Source: Paracentrotus lividus
Taxonomy: Eukaryota > Echinodermata > Echinoidea > Camarodonta > Echinidae
DNA: 64,000 nt
Direction: 5' to 3'
Assembly: GCA_940671915.1 (NCBI GenBank)
Contig: CALNVZ010003432.1
Location: 9,021,342 to 9,085,341 of the forward strand
Shown here piece by piece: positions 39,201 to 49,000 of the stretch (positions are counted from its first letter, which is position 1; each line of letters starts with the position of its first letter). The notes beneath the pieces are model-generated. The model saw only the letters and a program-made list of their open reading frames with translations. It ran no database searches and was not told the DNA's origin. Position numbers and translations under genes: made by a program.

Positions 39201-42200
39201 TTTATTTCGACTTCTTTATATTTAGATATCAATGTATCTACTTACTATACCCTGTGATACTCAACTGGTTTTGTATTTCCAGCACATTTACCATCTTTCT
39301 TGCTTGAATGCTCTTCCATGAAATGAGACATTATATTTTTCTGATTGTTTGTAATTAGACTGATAGTTGATGAGTGGCTGGAGTTCTGTTTTGCCGATTC
39401 TGATGCTGCCGAGGACATCCTACCAGTCGTCCTCCATCTTAGAGCTACCTGGATGAAAGTCTTGGAGATGAGGCTGAAAGGTAACAAAGAAATCCTTCTT
39501 CTTTGAATACTTTGTAGAATTGTTTCTAAAGCAGCTTCTGCCTACATGAAGCTTAGTTCTCTAATCATACCATATTGTCATACTAGACCCTGTAACATAC
39601 CTTAAAAGCATAATTTTGAGTTAGTTTTGAAGGTAGTAAACCAAATTATTTTGGGGGAAAAAAATCCCATACAAATTCATAATTTTCTCTTTTATACGAC
39701 GCCTCAATTGTAAAACATGAATGAAGTATGCTGAATATGCTAAAATAAAACAAAAAGATACTCTTTTCTAGACAATGAAAATTTATTTAAAGAAAATTGC
39801 AAATGAAATGGGAGGATTAGAGATCATGCCGTCTGTCCACAACCCTCACAAAACAGCATTATCTTAACATTCTGTATTGTTTCCTGTAAATTCAGCCAGG
39901 CATTAGGGTTCATTGTCATTGCTTCATGTAGAAAATGAAAGCCAAATGGTTTCTTAAAGCCGAGATCACAACACATACAACTCTTAGGCATGTACCCATT
40001 TTATCCATTTTTGTGCAGTGCGGTTTGTATAAACATGGGCAAAACAGCCGTGTTTTACAAGCTGTATCCACGAATGGGATCCAGGGGCGGAATTCTGGGC
40101 AGTGTCTTATCTCGGTATTTTATCTTATCTCAGAGATGAGACAAAATTCGGTATTCTGGGAGATGTCTTATCTTTTTGTCAAAAAATAATTGTCATAAAT
40201 TATTGGCGCACTCAAGAAATACGCTGTTTAAAAAACGCGCAAAAGCCAACTTTTACGCGAAACCTGGGAAAGATAAGATAAAAGATATGACAGGGTCTAG
40301 CAGTCTTATCTTTTGTCTTATCTTTTACAAAGTTTTAGTACCATGATACCCAGCTAAAATTGCACCTTTATTGTAAGCAAACAATGACATTTTTTAGATT
40401 ACATTGTTTCATTAGTTTTACTTATCATATGTGACAATTTTCAACAAAATTTGTTTATACTGCCAGAAGTTAAGCCCTCCAGGTTAACTGCCATTTTTCC
40501 TCTCTGTTTTTGCTCTCTCTTTTTCTCTTCCGAAAATTCTTCTGAGTTCTGTCTGTCTTTTTCTTTGATTTTGCGTAAATAAGCGCAATAATATGCGCAC
40601 TCACGCATTGCGATTTACTGTATTTTGGACACACCCCTGCATGTCTTCGGGCCTTCCTATTGGTTAAGAGGGCTTAAACGAGTAACTAAGAGTGATTTTC
40701 ATTGGTTTGTCTGAGAAAAGATGGGCGGATACTTTCAGAGATAAGACAGAGAAAAGACAGTCTTCAGAATACTGATTTAGGACAATCTTAAGGGTGTCTT
40801 ATCTCTCAGAGATAAGACAAAAGATAAGACAGTAGTAAAGAGAGTTCCCCAGAATTCCACCCCAGGGTTTCTCAAATATTTCCTTATTAGGATGAAATCA
40901 GTCATGTTTTCATTTTATTGTTTTTCTTCAGCGTAAATGTATTTACTTGTAGTAATTTGGAAGTTTGTTTTGGGGTTTTGTTTTCTAGAATCTCAGATGA
41001 GTAACAATTTTGGAGCAGCTAATCTGAAGGTCCTTCATCTGGAACGGCTTTTAGCCAGGAAGCTAGCTGAATATCTCTCCAGTCATGTAGAATACACCAT
41101 GAGGAAGCTCAGTGCTACTGATCTACAACACCTCTATATTGGTTCATCAGGTAAAATTTTTTGATACTACATTGCCTAACACGAAAAGAAGCAAGCAACA
41201 TATCAGAAAAATATGTGTTATTTTCATTTTTTGGCCTAGCGTACTCTTCTTCCTGACTGAATTTCATCTATAACCTCTTACCCTGTTAAGAAATATGCTT
41301 TGTTCAGATATGTGACCAAACGTTTCTCTATTTTTGGCTTGACCTTTGGTCACAAAAGGTCACCGCACTCTCTAGCGGAATGTATGATTGATGAAAAATC
41401 TGTAGGACTTGATAAATAAAAAAAAAAACACTTAAAGTATCCTTGCTGTGGTGAAAGTCCTTCATGTTATTCTCTCGCACACGCTATTTTTTCACAATGC
41501 CTCCATTCCATGCATTGACGGCATCTGTTTTTGAAGGTCCTCTACAAACTATGTCCTTCCATTGCCTTTTGGATGATTCATTTTTCAAGACAAATCTCTT
41601 TCCTAAGTAGATGGCACAATCTAGGGTCTTGTAACTGATAGTTTTCCATTGCTTTTGGCTTGGAGGCAAAGCATGTAGCTGGTATTTCCAGATCAAATGA
41701 GGATGAAGAGACTTGTAACTGATATGTTTATATTGCTGCCCGTAACAGGTGGACTGGTCCAGAATTCTGATGAGTTCTTCAGTTCTTTCAGTAAGGATTC
41801 TGAGCCTCATCCAACCAAAGGAGGATGGAAAGTGACTGACTTCATGACCTATGGCTGGTAAGTCTTCCTTCATTTTTCCAAGTTTACTATTTCTCTGTTT
41901 CCCTCTCTCCCTCTCCTCTTTCTCTGCTTTCCCTCTATATCCCCCTCTTTCTCTTCTTTCCCTTTCTATCCCTCCTTTCTTCCCTTTTCCCCTATCTGTC
42001 CTTCTCTTTCTCTCCCTTCCCTCTGTCCCTTCTTTTTCTCTCTCATATCCCTTTCTCTCATTTCAAATCCTCCTTTCTCTCCCTACTCCCTCTTGCTCTT
42101 TCTCTCTTTCCTGTCTATCAACCTACCTCTCTCTTTTCTCTGTATTGGGGATTGGATTCTGAGCCTCATCCAACCATAGGAGAATGGAAAGTGACGGACT

Positions 42201-43751
42201 TCATGACCTATGGCTGGTAAGTCATCACATCCATTCATTCAGGTTTGCTATCCCCTCGTGATCCTACCCCCCCCCCCCTCCTCGCTCCTCCTTGGGGGAT
42301 ATACAGTTTGTAGGGGAAAAAAAGAAGTCCTGAAGGGGGATTACCAGTTGTCATTGTAGTGTCATTTTAGTGTGATTACATTGTATAACTCATTAAAAAA
42401 AAGAAGCAACGTATATAAATATTCAATTACTTTCGATCATAGCCTTCCAAACTTATTAAATAAATTTTCTTTACTTTCGCATCCACATTTGTTTCAAGCT
42501 ATAATGTACACGATCATGTAGTTTTGAGGAAACACTGGACCGGCCCTTCATGTACATGTGAACATGTTTTTTTCAAATACAAACAAAGGAAAGCATGATA
42601 CATTGATTGATTTGCTGACTAGAATAAAGGCATTTGCATGAATTCAAAAAGCCTCCATATTATCAACTTTCTGTTTTGACCTCAGTATGATAGAGGATGC
42701 ATCAAGCCTGATTCCAGCTATACACGATGAGAAAACACGAGACCAAACAAAGAGGAATCTCAAACATTAATTAACAAACTAGAATAAAGGCATTTCATTG
42801 AATTCAGAAAGCTTTTATATTATCATCTTTCTCCCTGTTTTGACCTCAGTTTGATAGAGGATGCATCTAGCCTTGATACCAGCTATACATCCGTTCTGAG
42901 GAAGCATTGGACATGCCCTACATGTGAGCGAGGCTTGGTCGTCACTCTGATGGAGAGGCTACAGCATGAAGCAGAATGCTCGGCTGGTATTGATGAAGGT
43001 ATAATTTTACTGAAACAAAATTTGACTGTAACCCTTTGTATGCCATTGATGCCTATTGGCACAGCCATGCTCAATTGACACATATTAGCAAAAGGATGTA
43101 ATGTATAGTGCACCATGTACATTACAATACGTTTCTTTACTGTTCTTACATCCCAATCAATGATGTGATGGAATTCTATTCCGACTCAAATCAGCTCGTG
43201 ATAGCATGCAATGATGTTGTAAACACCATGAGAAATTCACTTTTTTTCCATGTTCGTTATGTGGATCAGTTTGAAATACGTCTATTTTAATAAAATTTAA
43301 GGGAGATATCTTTGGTGAAAAATGATTCCTGAATTAATTGTAGGATATTAGTGAAAATCAAACTTGCGTTCATAACATTATCGCACAGCGGTGATGGCTG
43401 CAATCAGATGATTGATTTGAATTCTGTCCCAGCATGCATTGCAATGATAGACTCGTAAATGCACGTATACTACATTTATAAATGTACTTTCTAATTTTGA
43501 CAATGCATGTCAATGTCATTAGTTGATGCTCCTTTTAATTATGTGAACCATTTCATATCTGTTTGCACTTGCTAGATTCCACCAAGTCCATTGACTTAGG
43601 AGCACCTTCCAGTACTCGGAAGCAAGGCATGGAAGCACTACGTAGACAGTATGAATGTCCTGTCTGTAATGAGACATTTTCTTTCACATCATCGGAAATC
43701 ATCAAACACAAAAGGGCCCATGCAAAGGAGAAATCGGCAAAGCCTGATTGA
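18288..43751 (+). CDS. DHX34: DEAH/RHA-type RNA helicase DHX34, 26 coding exons
   Basis: DHX34 is an RNA helicase that promotes UPF1 phosphorylation by SMG1 in nonsense-mediated decay. Coding exons: 18288-18806, 19453-19607, 20017-20108, 20296-20442, 20743-20828, 21749-21886, 22482-22671, 23360-23577, 23995-24048, 24936-25163, 26097-26204, 26729-26825, 33241-33388, 33898-34072, 34737-34823, 35085-35273, 35866-36018, 36532-36630, 37096-37242, 37557-37702, 38416-38526, 39359-39480, 40989-41150, 41749-41857, 42850-42998, 43576-43751; all GT-AG and in phase, 1334 aa. Motifs: Walker [10 protein letters not shown] (about 370-378), DEVH (464-467), SAT (496-498), [21 protein letters not shown] (672-681), then HA2/OB-type regions ([47 protein letters not shown]). 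Two C-terminal zinc-finger-like motifs end the protein: C1249/C1252/H1266/C1270 and C1304/C1307/H1321/H1325. An Arg/Ser/Asp-rich N-terminal tail (about 1-110) makes it longer than the roughly 1140 aa human protein. Confidence 0.96.
19308..19355. repeat. Short hairpin in DHX34 intron 1
   Basis: The arms ATTGTCCGATCCTTTTG and CAAAAGGATCGCACAAT pair with one mismatch around TCTGATGCATCAGT, which is itself nearly palindromic. Confidence 0.65.
21210..21412. mobile_element. Foldback element of about 200 bases in DHX34 intron 5
   Basis: The strongest arms are 21257 onward (GGTTAAAACTATTCGCA) and the stretch ending at 21368 (TGCGAATAGTTTTAACC). Between them GGAACATCACATAGTACTAT pairs with ATAGTACTATGTGATGTTCC. 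Outer pairing continues through ACAAATATACAATGAC and GTCATTGTATATTTGT. It would form an almost complete hairpin or cruciform. No coding capacity is seen. Confidence 0.75.
21934..22196. repeat. Dispersed-repeat-like segment with AGGTCA direct repeats
   Basis: CCACCGGATGTGGTGCTGGA at the left and AAAGGTCAAGGTCACAGAGG, giving spaced AGGTCA/GGTCA words, near 22112-22135 look like a non-autonomous element. GGTGGAGGCATAGGAGATGC lies near the right end. It lies in DHX34 intron 6. AGGTCA is the known nuclear-receptor half-site; any regulatory role is speculation. Confidence 0.4.
23111..23221. repeat. 111-base dispersed repeat, copy 2
   Basis: The same sequence as 17846-17956, here in DHX34 intron 7 and in the same orientation, about 140 bases upstream of exon 8. 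The lack of visible differences implies a recent duplication. Confidence 0.9.
24205..24462. mobile_element. Foldback element in DHX34 intron 9
   Basis: CCGGGAAAAGAGCGCGAGTG near 24208 pairs with CGCCCTCGCGCCCTTTCCCGG near 24438-24459. About 200 AT-rich bases lie between. The GC-rich ends stand out against the intron. Confidence 0.55.
24645..24909. repeat. 36-base inverted repeat with a third copy
   Basis: 24645-24680 (AATTGAAGATGCTAGTACTA...) and 24715-24750 are near-perfect reverse complements. A further copy in the same orientation as the second lies at 24872-24909, ending just upstream of DHX34 exon 10 (24936). CTAGTACTAG is itself palindromic. Confidence 0.75.
28007..28031. other. Assembly gap (25 N)
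   Basis: A run of 25 Ns lies in DHX34 intron 12. The true gap length is unknown, and repeat structure around it may be incomplete. Confidence 1.
29847..30150. mobile_element. Imperfect foldback element
   Basis: TCGGCTTCAAAAATGGCCGA (about 29867) pairs with TCGGCCATTTTGAAGCCGA (about 30118). Pairing continues inward through CCATTTCTTT and AAATGGG-type blocks over about 110 bases per arm, with many mismatches. A T run interrupts the left arm. Confidence 0.55.
30529..31402. mobile_element. About 870-base element with GGGGACCGGGTATGGA-type ends
   Basis: The left end GGGGAGACCGGGTATGGA (30529) and right end TCCATACCCGGTCCCC (ending 31402) are inverted repeats, differing by a two-base indel. Inside are further CCCCGTGTA and AACCTACCC words. 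No plausible transposase frame is seen, so it is probably non-autonomous. Confidence 0.55.
34106..34508 (+). pseudogene. Three partial tandem copies of DHX34 exon 14
   Basis: Exon 14 proper is 33898-34072. Copy B (about 34106-34212) encodes [20 protein letters not shown] then [15 protein letters not shown]. Copy C (about 34219-34354) encodes [20 protein letters not shown] onward and ends with the same AAG|GTATGA donor as exon 14. Copy D (34385-34508) encodes [20 protein letters not shown] onward and ends GAG|GTATGA. A shorter fragment, to about 34590, shows a fifth. All lack the start of exon 14 ([11 protein letters not shown]). Copies C and D are open throughout. Copy D follows TTCTATCAG and accepts phase 2 and leaves phase 0, exactly like exon 14, so it could be used as an alternative exon. 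B and C do not have a matching acceptor phase. Confidence 0.8.
38118..38262. mobile_element. Foldback element in DHX34 intron 20
   Basis: Left arm ATAATTCTATTGAATGGC...GGGATACCAGAATATTCCA pairs with TGGAATATTTCTGGTATCCC...GCCATTCAATATAAT. The arms are about 48 bases and the spacer about 45. Confidence 0.7.
38780..38939. mobile_element. 160-base MITE with CAGGG-type ends
   Basis: It begins CAGGGTCCCGTAACACAAAG and ends CATTGTGTTACGGGGCCCTG, an inverted pair with few mismatches. CAGGG-type ends occur in hAT elements, but I could not confirm an 8-base target duplication, so the superfamily is left open. It lies in DHX34 intron 21. Confidence 0.7.
39061..39123 (-). mobile_element. tRNA-derived SINE fragment
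   Basis: On the minus strand it reads TCATAGTCTAGAGGTTTAAT (A-box-like) then GGTTGTGGGTTCAATCCC (B box). The spacing is tRNA-like, but the sequence cannot form a full cloverleaf. It is related to 12150-12200. Confidence 0.65.
40083..40864. mobile_element. About 780-base element rich in AGATAAGACA motifs
   Basis: The ends AGGGGCGGAATTCTGGG (40083) and CCCCAGAATTCCACCCC (to about 40863) are inverted repeats. The outer 200 bases on each side repeat TGTCTTATCT or AGATAAGACA many times in both orientations, giving long subterminal self-complementarity. No transposase frame is seen. It lies in DHX34 intron 22. Confidence 0.65.
41888..42145. repeat. CT-rich low-complexity tract in DHX34 intron 24
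   Basis: About 260 bases of almost pure pyrimidine (TCTCCC, TTTCCC and CCTCTC units). The open frame across it is an artefact of composition. Confidence 0.9.
42154..42216 (+). pseudogene. 63-base partial copy of DHX34 exon 24 with intact donor
   Basis: 42154-42216 matches the last 63 bases of exon 24 (41795-41857) with a few substitutions, and keeps the GTAAGTC donor. Its frame is open ([20 protein letters not shown]). It lacks the 5' half of the exon, and no acceptor is obvious at its left edge, where the CT-rich tract abuts. Confidence 0.85.
42615..42776 (+). pseudogene. Partial copy of the exon 25 acceptor and start
   Basis: The intron end plus exon start at 42777-42895 (AGAATAAAGGCATTT..., CTGTTTTGACCTCAG, then the coding start LIEDASSL) is also present at about 42620-42715, ending ACCTCAG then ATGATAGAGGATGCATCA. 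The copy diverges after about 45 coding bases. Confidence 0.75.
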
Positions 43752-43794
43752 TCATTTTCGCTATGGCGTTTTCATAGGTTCCACCTATTGTCCC

Positions 43795-44060
43795 AAGAAG
43801 TACAAGTACTTGGAAGCAAGGCATGGAATCTCTTGGCAGAAAGCATGAATGTACTCAGTGGTTATGGAGAGATGTTAATATTTTTAATAGCGATTATCAA
43901 ACATTAGAGGGTCTATGTGAAAGAGGCATGGTTACTGTTACTGTATGTATTGGCATAGGTGCCTCATATAGTTTTTGCAGACAGTGCAAGTGTTTAGTCT
44001 GCTACGAGACATTTTCTTTGACATCATCAGAGATCACCAAACACCTATGGCCCAAAATCT
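43795..44060 (+). pseudogene. Two degenerate copies of parts of the last DHX34 exon
   Basis: 43799-43860 resembles the exon 26 start (TACTTGGAAGCAAGGCATGG versus GTACTCGGAAGCAAGGCATG). 43979-44050 resembles the zinc-finger part (GAGACATTTTCTTTGACATC versus GAGACATTTTCTTTCACATC). The second would encode CLVCYETFSLTSSEITKH, keeping the C-x2-C pair. Both lie in the presumed 3' UTR or flank. Confidence 0.75.
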
Positions 44061-45130
44061 TATTGAATTTTCTGTTGGATTATCTAGATATGTATATGCA
44101 TCAGGACATTAGGAGATTTAATCTCTTAATACATAATTTTCAGTCAGTACTAGTGTCTTTGTGTCGCAAAATGAAAGTTTATTGAACACAAACGTAATAA
44201 TAATACACATAACTGATAAATACCTGTGGGACGAACGATTGAGATATGAAGAATATGAGATATTTTATACAAGTTCTTTGGAAGTATGTTGGTTTCATTA
44301 AAGTTGCGTGCAATAAATAAACATTACACAGTACGAAAAGGCAATTGTACATTGTTTATCATTTAAGTGAGTTATCTAAAAATATGTTGAGTGATAAGAA
44401 CACATTTACAGATCAAAATTAAAATGTAGTAATTTTAGGGAGATAATACAAGGCATTATATAGGCATAACAAAGTTGCACTTTCACATGCATGAGAAATA
44501 TGGAAGGGATATAAATTCATGAACAACAATAGCAGATATTCATCAACAATGCCATTTTAAGAGTACCTTACAATAAAATTTGCGTCAGTCAACTAGAAAA
44601 TTTAAAAACTGCTACAAAAAAGAGAATACATTTTGAAAGGCTATAAAAAGGAACAAGAGAATAGCAGAAGAAACTGAGGAATAATGAAGGATGAACATTT
44701 ACAAGATTTAACAATAATGAATTTATAATAGAAAAGGAAACACAAGGAACAAACCATGATACTGAATAAAACACTAAATACATATGTGCATGTTAAACAT
44801 ATTTTGAATTTGTAACTTGTAAACACCATGTTGTTGTAAGAAAAATATTCCAATATTTTCATTTAATTTATTTAATCAATTTTGAATAGAGTCATCCAAT
44901 TAAGAATACAATTACTTTCCAATCAAAGTATTATTTGTCATAATATGAATTTCAATATGAGGAATGGAAACAAATAAGTCAACAAATTGCTTACCAAACT
45001 AACTGGAAATATCAGAGGATTATAAATTAGACTGTGTGTGTGACACATTTTATTGGTATTCTTTAAATATTGCAGTGGTTTGATTGGCAAGATTGCAGAT
45101 TTATTGCAATAATAATACAATTACCCTGAC

Positions 45131-45450
45131 AATGCAGTGTCCGACAAATTTAAAAAGTTCATCTTGCATTTTCATGAATATTGCTTGAAAAGTGAGGTAG
45201 TAAATGTAGTTTGATCCACAGGAATTTCCTAATTCATTGTTATAATACGCTGATTCCGTGGCAATGCAGTATACAACACATTCAAAAGAAGGCCTTGCAC
45301 ATCTGCATCCGAAGATCAATGTGTTTGCTGAGTTACTTAAAAATTTGCTGGAGAAGTGGGAAATTAGGTTAATATGCAAGATAACAAGAATATCCCATTA
45401 AAATGGTCTATGCAGTATCCAGCCGACATTCATAAATTGTGTTTTGCACA
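45131..45450. repeat. Possible diverged tandem repeat, period about 140
   Basis: AATGCAGTGTCCGACAAATT (about 45133), AATGCAGTATACAACACATT (about 45264) and ATGCAGTATCCAGCCGACAT (about 45410) begin three similar blocks, each followed by a CTTGCAC/TTTTGCACATC word. The similarity is patchy. Confidence 0.4.
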
Positions 45451-45966
45451 TCTCCTACCACCAGTGCATGGGCCAATTTTCATGAGCATTACTTTTGCAA
45501 CGACCTGACTAACAACATGACGAACTGCCCGACAGCTGAATCCCTTTTATCCTGTTCCAAACTTTGTTTGGTAAGTGTACAAATATTCTCCTTTGTAAAG
45601 TGTGAATAAAGAAATTTTCACATACATTACATGTAATTAAAATTGAGGTATTCTATAGGTCTCACCTGTGGATTACCCTGTATAATCTAGACTGTTCCAC
45701 AAAAAGATAAATTTTATAGATTGTAAGGCCTCATATCCATTTCTTAATACGGTACTCGAGTTGCTCAATATTCATAGCTCATTAACATTTTAAAGTGGAA
45801 ACATCATTAAAGAAATAACGGAATGAAAGACCTTTAATGTAAATGCCCATTTGCTTCACTCTTCAAGTTTCGTTGTTGTCCTTATTTATTTATAATTTGT
45901 TCGCTTGACCTTTGTCTAGATGTCCTTCATTGTCCTCCAAACTGATGACTTAACTGCTTTCAATTG

Positions 45967-46043
45967 ATTTGACACCAGCTTCTTTACATGCTGAAACAGA
46001 TTTCTGATTCTTTGGCTTCATCTCGTTGATCTCTATGCCACTG
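45967..46043 (-). pseudogene. Degenerate copy of the SoxH gene's last coding segment
   Basis: 45967-46043 matches 46052-46127, which encodes the protein's last residues (SGVEISEDEAEETENLFQRV). The copy begins SGIEIN in the equivalent frame and then loses frame. It lies just past the stop codon, so it would be in the 3' UTR. Confidence 0.8.
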
Positions 46044-46046
46044 CTG

Positions 46047-49000
46047 TTAATCTGACACCATGTTCATTACTCGCTGAAACAGGTTTTCTGTTTCTTCAGC
46101 TTCGTCTTCGCTGATCTCCACGCCACTCATAGCCAGACTCTCCAGTAGCCTATCAGGCTCACTAATCTCACAGAGGGTCGGGGTATCGGCAAATTGTGTA
46201 GAAGGAATACCTACATCAGTTGGGACAATGTCGGTAAGGGATGCTGTCGACAGAGGCACCATGCAGCTACTAGTATCTACCGTTGCTGGCAGAGCTGGAG
46301 GATTTAGCAATGGAGCAGTAGGTCCGTCTGGGACACCTGATGCCTGCTGGATGGGTGTAAAGTAAAAGGGATAGGACGAAACTGTTGAAGTACCCTTGTG
46401 AGAGATGTTGGGTAACTGAGCAATCCTGGGGTCTGTGTTCCACACCATGTCAACTGGTTGGTTCTTCAAGACGGAACTTGGGAGATGGGATGAAAGTTTC
46501 ACAATGTTCTGATTGTTGTTGCTTGAACAAGAGCTGCTCCAGTCTTGTAATGTCTGGACACCAGTATTCTTGATCAGTGGTTGTAGCTGTAAGTCGGGTT
46601 CCTGTAGGTTGAGTGGAACCAGTTTGACGGCTGGATGAAATTGTGAGGAATCGCCAGGGACAAATCGTTGAGAGGAGTCATCTGGGAGGAAAGGTCTTGA
46701 GGAATCATCAACAGAAACTGGTTGTCTCTGAGATCCTGAGGAATGGTCTGCAGGGTGTGGTTTTGAGGAATTGTCCATCTTCTTCAAAGGATCACTGACA
46801 TTCTGAGTAGGTAATCCATTGTTGACTGGTTGCCTTAGCAGTGCACTAATTTCAGTCAAAGGACCATTCTGATTTGGATTTGATAACATCATCATCACAG
46901 TGTCACCTGTCTTTGCAATTGACTGGTTATTCCCATCTTGGACATGTGCCATAGAATTGTTAGCAATGGGAATTGGCTTTGCTTCAATGGTCTTTCTTTC
47001 TGTTGCTTGTGAGGTATTGGATTGGACTTTTGTCTGTGGTATTGTTACCACAGGGTCTGTTTGCCCTTTGGATGTTCCCAATCTGTCTTTCCCAACTGCC
47101 ATCTGTAACAAAGTGACAAATTTCTTCTCTCTGCCTGCCGTTTGTAGCTGTCTTGAATGACTGTCGGAACTCACGGTCTTGACTTCAGGGATGTAGACAG
47201 AAGGTGCAGCCATTTCCTTGGTGGAGCTTGTTACGTTTTTGCTTAGTTGTATCACTGGGCCCAGGTTGATCGATCCAGGATTAGAGAGGCCAGCTTTTCC
47301 CTTGAATGTAATCATGCACTCTTTTTCACCACATTTTCTACTGTTCTCAGACCTCACTGTGACAAGCTTTTCCTGTGGATTGAATAAGAAGAGAATAAGC
47401 TCCAAAGAGTTAAACAATGTACAATATTAGCAACATAAAGAATCATGATCAATTGGAAATCGATTATAGCCAATTAGGATCCTTGTTGCATAGACTTCTT
47501 GCCGTGAACCAATCATACTTATGACTGTTTTAAATTTGCAATTCATTGTAACTCTATCTTACAGGGCACTGTTGTCTTATCTAGAGGAAATGTAACCCAC
47601 CTTTGAAGACTTTGACTGCTCCCTAGGCTGATTAGCACTTTTTTTCTCATTGACGTCGGTTGATGGTCCTTGTATCACCGGGCACAAGACCTGTTTCCCG
47701 TCAGGTGTGACCAACACCACCTGGAAACAGAATTAATGTAAATATAAATGCTTTAAATAAACCACAAGGGCAAAGTCCTGAATGCATATGTGTAGGAATC
47801 AGAATTATTAAATCTTTATTATTCATACATCTACAGGTACATTTGATGTTCGACAGAGGCAGATCCAGTATTTCATGGGGGATGGGGCACAGACTTTGAT
47901 TTTCAGATTTTCGTACTTGCAAAATGTTTTTTATTTCAAGCATAACGCTCAGCAATGTTATACTTTTTTTTAAATGAATGTTCTTTTTTCTGGAGGCACT
48001 ATGCTTCCCTAGTTCTTGTTTTTGGGCACTTTTTTCATTTTTCTTATTTTTTTTTTTTTTTTTTGTCAGGAAAGAAACTTTCTTCCTGTGAACCCCCCCC
48101 CCCCCCCCCACCTGCATCCACCACTGAATAAGTAACAAATACAACACATTCCTTCAGAACATACCTCAGACTGTTTAGGATGCTGTTTGTCAATGCTCTT
48201 TTGCACAGCTTTGGTATCTACTTGGGGTCCTGATGACACGGTGCTTGTAATATTAGTCATCATCGCTGTGAATGCAAAAGATATTAAAAAAATTCAGGCT
48301 AATGTAATTGATAACACAAATTATTTTATTCAAAGTGAGGAAATAACACTTTAAATTCATTATGTTGCAGCTCAACAAAATAAAACTGCAACTACCAGTT
48401 GATACAAATCACTCCTGTTACAGGGATAATCACAACTTGTTAAATACTGAACACATAGGCACACAGACACATGTGCACTTGTATAAAAGGCTAAGCTATT
48501 TTGCAACTTTGTCCCACACATTATCGACAAATAATTTACCATTACTTAAATAATTCATCTCACTTATTGTTCATGTTTTTGATAAAGGTTCTGAATGGTT
48601 GCCTTGAATTGCCTTGTTATAATGGTAGGAAACTGTGAATAATAATCAATTCTCACCAGGTCTGCTCTCCTTGCAGTTCTGTTGAGACGTCACAGGGCAC
48701 ATCAAGACTTGGTGACTCGTACCATCAGGCATGAGCACTACCATCTGAAATTAAACAAAAATAAAAACATGTAGATTTGTCATAATGAATTGTAAAAGAT
48801 CTTGATTGTAATTGTTTAAAGCTTGTAATAGCTTTCTTCATCAAGCCAACCGACTTTCAGTAATAGTTACACTTCCATGACTAATACAGAACAGCATCAA
48901 TATAAGAGGAGTCAAATTATGGTTGCAATATTTGCTTTTTTCTACAAAACTTGAAAACCTGATTTTATACACTTCATACATCAGAGTACATAAAGGCTAT

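Larger units (their letters stand above)
43752..46046. other. Tail-to-tail interval between DHX34 and the SoxH-type gene
   Basis: It contains the DHX34 3' region with exon 26 copies, AT-rich DNA without a recognisable gene, a loose repeat at about 45130-45450 and the SoxH 3' flank with a copy of its last coding bases. AATAAA candidates exist on both strands, but I could not choose the poly(A) sites. Confidence 0.5.

Noticed and set aside
41851..42162. 103-codon Ser/Phe/Leu/Pro-rich frame
   Set aside because: It is the translation of a pyrimidine-only tract and partly overlaps DHX34 exon 24 in another frame.
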